In this document: positions 60,150 to 64,000 of the stretch, piece by piece
Layout: each line of letters starts with the position of its first letter
How positions within the stretch are numbered: position 1 is the first letter of the stretch
DNA from: Acanthochromis polyacanthus
Taxonomy: Eukaryota; Chordata; Actinopteri; Pomacentridae
Direction of reading: 5' to 3'
NCBI RefSeq assembly: GCF_021347895.1
Contig: NC_067132.1
Coordinates: 26,505,757 to 26,569,756 of the forward strand
DNA: 64,000 nt
The notes under the pieces: generated by a model
Database searches by the model: none
Seen by the model: only the letters and a program-made list of their open reading frames with translations
Told to the model about the DNA's origin: nothing
Position numbers and translations under genes: made by a program

Positions 60150-60790
60150 CAACGTGTGGATGCTAGCAAGCATTCCTTAACTGACACCGAACCTGTACGG
60201 CTTCAGGTCCCTTGGGGTCCACATCTCTGCAGACCTTACCTGGTCCACCCACATCTAGCATCAGGTGTGGAGGGCCCAACAGAGACTGTACTTCCTCAGG
60301 AAGCTGCGTCAGACTCATCTCCACCTATAAAGCTGCTCACAAACTTCTACCACTCCCTTTTTGAGAGCCTACTGACCTACTGCTGTATTGCAGAGGACAG
60401 AAAGGACCTGCAACGGGTGACTGGGACCACACTACCCCACCTTAGAGGCATTTACACCAGCAGACTTCAGAGGAAAGCCAGGGGGACCACCAGAGATCCC
60501 AGGACACTCTTTTCTCCCCCTTCCCATCAAGTAGACGTTACGGGACACTGCTCCATCCCCTCTGAATGGCAATATCACATCCCAACAAGTGCAATATTCA
60601 TGTTTAATGTAATTCATACCATGTGCAATAATTCTCTAACCACAAACCGTCTCCACACTGTATATTTTGCTCTTATATCTCAGCAGTATATATTATAGTG
60701 TGTGTTAATGAAGCCTTATGTAGTTTATTTTTAATGTTGCTATGTGGAGCGTGCTAAGCTGACTGTGTTTTGCATTTCTATTCCTTCCTT
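60150..60790 (+). mobile_element. non-LTR retrotransposon 3' end (Rex/CR1-like LINE)
   Basis: Translation in broken frames gives the C-terminal part of a LINE reverse-transcriptase ORF: FRSLGVHISADLTW in one frame, then FYHSLFESLLTYCC, EDRKDLQRV and GIYTSRLQRKARGTTRDP. The last three are the conserved post-RT block of fish LINEs. A 3' UTR of ATGTGCAATAATTCT type follows. It is 5'-truncated and frameshifted. It lies between the presumed kbtbd2 non-coding exon and its first coding exon. Confidence 0.8.
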
Positions 60791-61092
60791 CGTCTAACGT
60801 TAGGCCATCTCCAGCACATACATCAGCTTCAAATCTTAAATAACAGGCCAGCTATTTATCAACTCCACTGACAACATGTCCCCACACACAGCCCGCAAGC
60901 TAACCAGTTATTCTCCACGTAGAGGCAGGCAGTTGAACAGTGTTTGTTGGTATTTTTTGAGGGGGTGGACTAGCTTGATGCTAGCTGCGTTAGCACGTTA
61001 ACCACCGCTCCACTTTGTCCAAAACAAACCCAGAGTGAAACCTAAAACACGGCGAAGTAACATTAGACAGGCGGGCCCGTTGCAAAACATAC

Positions 61093-61740
61093 CTCCATGC
61101 GGTTAGCAAGTCCGATGAGCCATCGCACCGCCGTGCCCGGAGCTCCGGTTCAAACCGTACGAGGATGGTCATCCTCGTCTTTGATCAACTGACCAATACA
61201 CCTAATCAGCTAGCCTCCGGGTAACGATATATCGCTAGCTCGAGCACCGACACCCGCGGCAAGTTAGCAACTGTAGCGCCCTCCGCTCCACAGTTCCGGG
61301 GTGGCTTAACCACCACCCACCTCGGCGGCCGGTTTGTTGAAGCTCACGAGCAGTTTGTTGGGAAGTTAAGCTTCTGCTGCGATGAGCTCAACGGTGAAAT
61401 AGTAGCAGAGAAGACGTGATAGCGGCGGCCAGAAGAGAGAGCGGTCATGCTGCTAGCACACACACACACACACACACAGCTAGGCTAACCGCTACGAGAG
61501 CTAAATGAGCTAGCTACCTGACTGAGCCACTTCTCTCCCGTGAAAACCGCTCCGGCGTTCGCAGATCCGGGGCTCCTTACAGTAACCGTGGGTAGGCTCC
61601 ACACGCCGAACCGTCGCGGCGGCCGTTTATCGTCAGCATCAGGCGTCAGGTGAGCTCCTCACGCCGGATTGGGACATTAAAGAGTTATGTGGAAGCGCCG
61701 AGCAGCGGACAACCTCCGAGGCCAACTCAGGATACTGCGC
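61093..61740 (-). promoter_or_regulatory. kbtbd2: kbtbd2 CpG island with probable non-coding exon
   Basis: CpG-dense region upstream of kbtbd2. On the minus strand a donor GTATGT (61087-61092) closes a candidate non-coding exon whose lower edge is 61093. It would splice to the acceptor near 59248. A (CA)n microsatellite sits at 61456-61478. The transcription start is not resolved. Confidence 0.5.
61456..61478 (+). repeat. (CA)n microsatellite
   Basis: About eleven CA units inside the kbtbd2 CpG island. Confidence 0.9.
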
Positions 61741-61849
61741 GTGCGCTCACTTGAAGCGGCCTGCGCTGGCTGGAGTGGGAAACAGCGACGCCTGCGGGAC
61801 AGACGGAGGTACTGCAGCTGGAGCACTGTCAACACACCTGAACTAAACT

Positions 61850-63000
61850 AGTGCATTGAGATTTGAAACTAAAACATTCTATTTTTATCAATTATGAAGA
61901 GAAAATTAAGATTTAATAATCCTCTACTCATGAGGTGAAATATCTGAATTTTTTTGCTTAATTTTGATAATTATGGCTTAAATCTGAAAATCAGAATAAA
62001 ATGCACTAGTACTTATATCCATACGTTTTATTAATTCAAACATTCACAACACTGAAATTAACATTTTTTCAGATTTTTCAAAAATTATTTTTGCACATAA
62101 ACAGTTACAATCTCACAGGATGAATAATTTAGTGTCGCGTTTAGAATGTTTTCAAAATTATTAGGCTATAAACTGCATTGAAATTTGACTAAATATGAAT
62201 GCACAATTCCAAGGCTTTGAAACAGCATTTAGGCCTCTACTTTGAAAAATTAAACTGACTGAAAATACAATTCAATTAATAACTTGATAAAATGTAAATG
62301 CAATAATTATTATTATTATATAATGCAGATCAAGTTTTTTTTTTAAATAATTAAAATAAAAATAATGAATTATCAACATTACATGAAATACAATATTAAT
62401 TATTTGTATTGTATCCAGTAATTATTTTATAATCAATTTTAAATGCTAAGAATGAATTATTATAATTTATTTATAAAATTCCACTTGATACTATGCATAT
62501 GTATATTATGAAAATATTTGTTTAAAATATACATGTTATCTTTTTCTTTCTTGTTCTTGTTATTATTTTGTTTCGTTTTCTTTTATTTTTTATTTTATTT
62601 AAGTCACACTTTTATGGATGGGAGGGTACTTAAAATGCTAGTTTTCTAAGCGTGGTTGACATGTTCACTGTTAAATCAGCTGTGCACACTGAGCAGCTTT
62701 ATTAAGTTATTTTTTTTAAGTTACCAGAAAATATTGAAAATTATGAAGATTTTGTTATCATTATGAACGGTTTCCCTTCAAATCAATTCATTTTCAGAGA
62801 AAAAATATGAATTATTTCATTGAAAAACGGAACAATTAATGCCATTTTAATTTTCAGTGTTAATTTGACCAATTAGTATATATTAAATGTCTCATATTAT
62901 TTATTTATTTTGGGAGTATTTCGCGGGTGTGTATTTTACTCTTTGACCTCTGTGAAAGTGAGAATTCTGATTTTTCCGGCTGTTCTTGAATATCGCATCC
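61850..63000. other. AT-rich spacer between kbtbd2 and buc
   Basis: Strongly AT-rich (A/T runs at 62280-62620) with no gene, tandem array or terminal repeats recognised. The promoter of the buc-type gene should be in its last few hundred bases. Confidence 0.5.
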
Positions 63001-63219
63001 TGGCAGCGCAGCAGCTGTTTCCTATTTGACTGATTGACGGAGATGTTTCGTCTTTTGTTAGCGGGGCGTCATGTGGAGCTGAGAGAGAAGCCTTTCTGCT
63101 TGTTGAAGAAGAAAATGACTTTAATTTTCTAGAAGTCGGGGGATGTTTATTCTCTCGTTTCCATTCATCTGCTGTGTTTTGTTTTATTTCTGACCGGTTG
63201 AGCGAAAACGTGACAGAAG

Positions 63220-64000
63220 ATGGAAGGTAAAGACTTTCTTGTTGTTTTAATGCCATATTGTCGGTCTTTGCGTGAAAATAATAATATTCTACTACTTTGT
63301 CTGCTTTTTTCTGTAGATTCAAACAAGCAGCCACCTTCATTTTCTAATGGACAACAGAGAAACCCTCATCCAAGACCGTTTTTCTACGTCCAACCTCCAT
63401 CTCAGCCTTATTACTTCTACCAGCCCTGGCAGCTCAACAACCCTTACAGTCACTACGGTTTGTCTGCAGGTATCATCATATTTAAACCTTTTGTTTTTGC
63501 TTTTGCAGTCAACTAGTAGTCAAATATTGCATGAAACCTCACTGCTTCCGTGTGTAAACCTCCTAGGTTTTAATTTTGCTCGTCCCTGCATGCACCCCAT
63601 CCAGTACATGCCGTATCCCGGCGTTGTTTTCCCGCACACTTCCATATATCCGATGGATTATAGGCGGATGTTCGAGCCCCGCTTCCAGGCTCCGACTTGG
63701 GGTGAAATGCCTCGACAGCAGTACAATCCGCAGCCTCAGGGGCATCGAGAAATGGCCTGCTCGGAGGCCCAAACCGACCCCAGCGACGCCATAACCAAGC
63801 TCATCGAGTGCCTGGATAAGATCCGAGCCAGCGAGATGCAGGGCGCCAGCAGAGAACTGGACTCCGGCATTGCATCACAGTCCTCTGGGATGTTGTCGCC
63901 AGGAGGGAAGAAGAAAAGTCAAGAACAGGGTAATGCCCTGCCTTCGGTGCCTCAAAACAGCCACACAGAAGGGTTAGTGGAGTCCCCTGCTGCTGCTGTT
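63220..64000 (+). CDS. buc: bucky ball-type germ-plasm organiser, N-terminus (partial)
   Basis: Buc is the zebrafish protein that nucleates the Balbiani body and germ plasm; its Xenopus relative is Velo1. Three exons are seen: 63220-63226 (only seven coding bases, ATGGAAG), 63317-63469 and 63567 to the window end; 198 codons, in phase. The product carries the BUVE-type, aromatic-rich, prion-like N-terminal domain at about residues 17-90: RPFFYVQPPSQPYYFYQPW, then SHYG, HPIQYMPYPGVVFPHTS and MDYRRMFEPRF. A conserved block CSEAQTDPSDAITKLIECLD follows at about 115-135, and then a low-complexity Ser/Gln/Gly part. The start ATG has a good context and matches the MEG/MED start of fish Buc proteins. 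Whether this is buc itself or a paralogue cannot be settled without the rest of the gene. It is divergent from kbtbd2. Confidence 0.9.

Noticed and set aside
60156..60698. 180-codon plus-strand frame as a host gene
   Set aside because: It mixes frames of a truncated LINE reverse-transcriptase ORF; it is a retrotransposon relic.

Overview
The window is nuclear DNA from a ray-finned fish, most likely a percomorph-type teleost. The evidence is compact but intron-rich vertebrate genes with GT..AG introns in every reconstructed gene, teleost-style repeats (hAT, Tc1, piggyBac, Rex/CR1-like LINE debris) and, at the right edge, the start of a bucky ball (buc) type gene, a germ-plasm organiser best known from fish. 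Six genes can be supported. I rebuilt their exons by hand and checked that reading phase carries across every junction.

Layout. rnf31 (HOIP, LUBAC catalytic subunit; minus strand, about 0.68-9.58 kb, C-terminal half beyond the left edge) is head to head with psme2 (PA28-beta, plus, 11.78-16.17 kb). psme2 is tail to tail with lsm5 (minus, 16.59-18.55 kb), and their poly(A) signals are only about 45 bp apart. lsm5 is head to head with avl9 (plus, 20.09-45.26 kb, 16 coding exons, very repeat-rich introns). avl9 is tail to tail with kbtbd2 (BTB-BACK-kelch CUL3 adaptor, minus, 51.44-58.84 kb, probable non-coding 5' exon near 61.1 kb). kbtbd2 is head to head with buc (plus, starts 63.22 kb, runs off the right edge).

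The order joins two blocks that are on different human chromosomes: RNF31-PSME2 (14q11.2) and LSM5-AVL9-KBTBD2 (7p14.3). The junction lies between psme2 and lsm5. The genes do not form one pathway. rnf31 and psme2 are both immune/ubiquitin-proteasome genes, lsm5 is RNA decay/splicing, avl9 late secretory traffic, kbtbd2 insulin/PI3K signalling and buc germ-plasm assembly.

The non-coding DNA holds well-preserved mobile elements: a 214-bp palindromic hAT MITE with a perfect 8-bp target duplication in the avl9 3' UTR, an 809-bp hAT-like element with 14-bp perfect inverted termini in kbtbd2, a 522-bp piggyBac-like element with TTAA duplications, two MITEs with CpG-rich, promoter-like interiors in avl9 intron 14, an isolated retroviral-type LTR with primer-binding site, two Tc1/mariner-type relics, and LINE 3' ends. 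There are also 22-bp minisatellites in avl9 intron 2 with successive waves of unit variants, a long inverted repeat in avl9 intron 1, and several families of degenerate repeats about 180-400 bp long that I could not name. No tRNA, rRNA or CRISPR was seen. Repeat class names come from structure and memory, not a database search.
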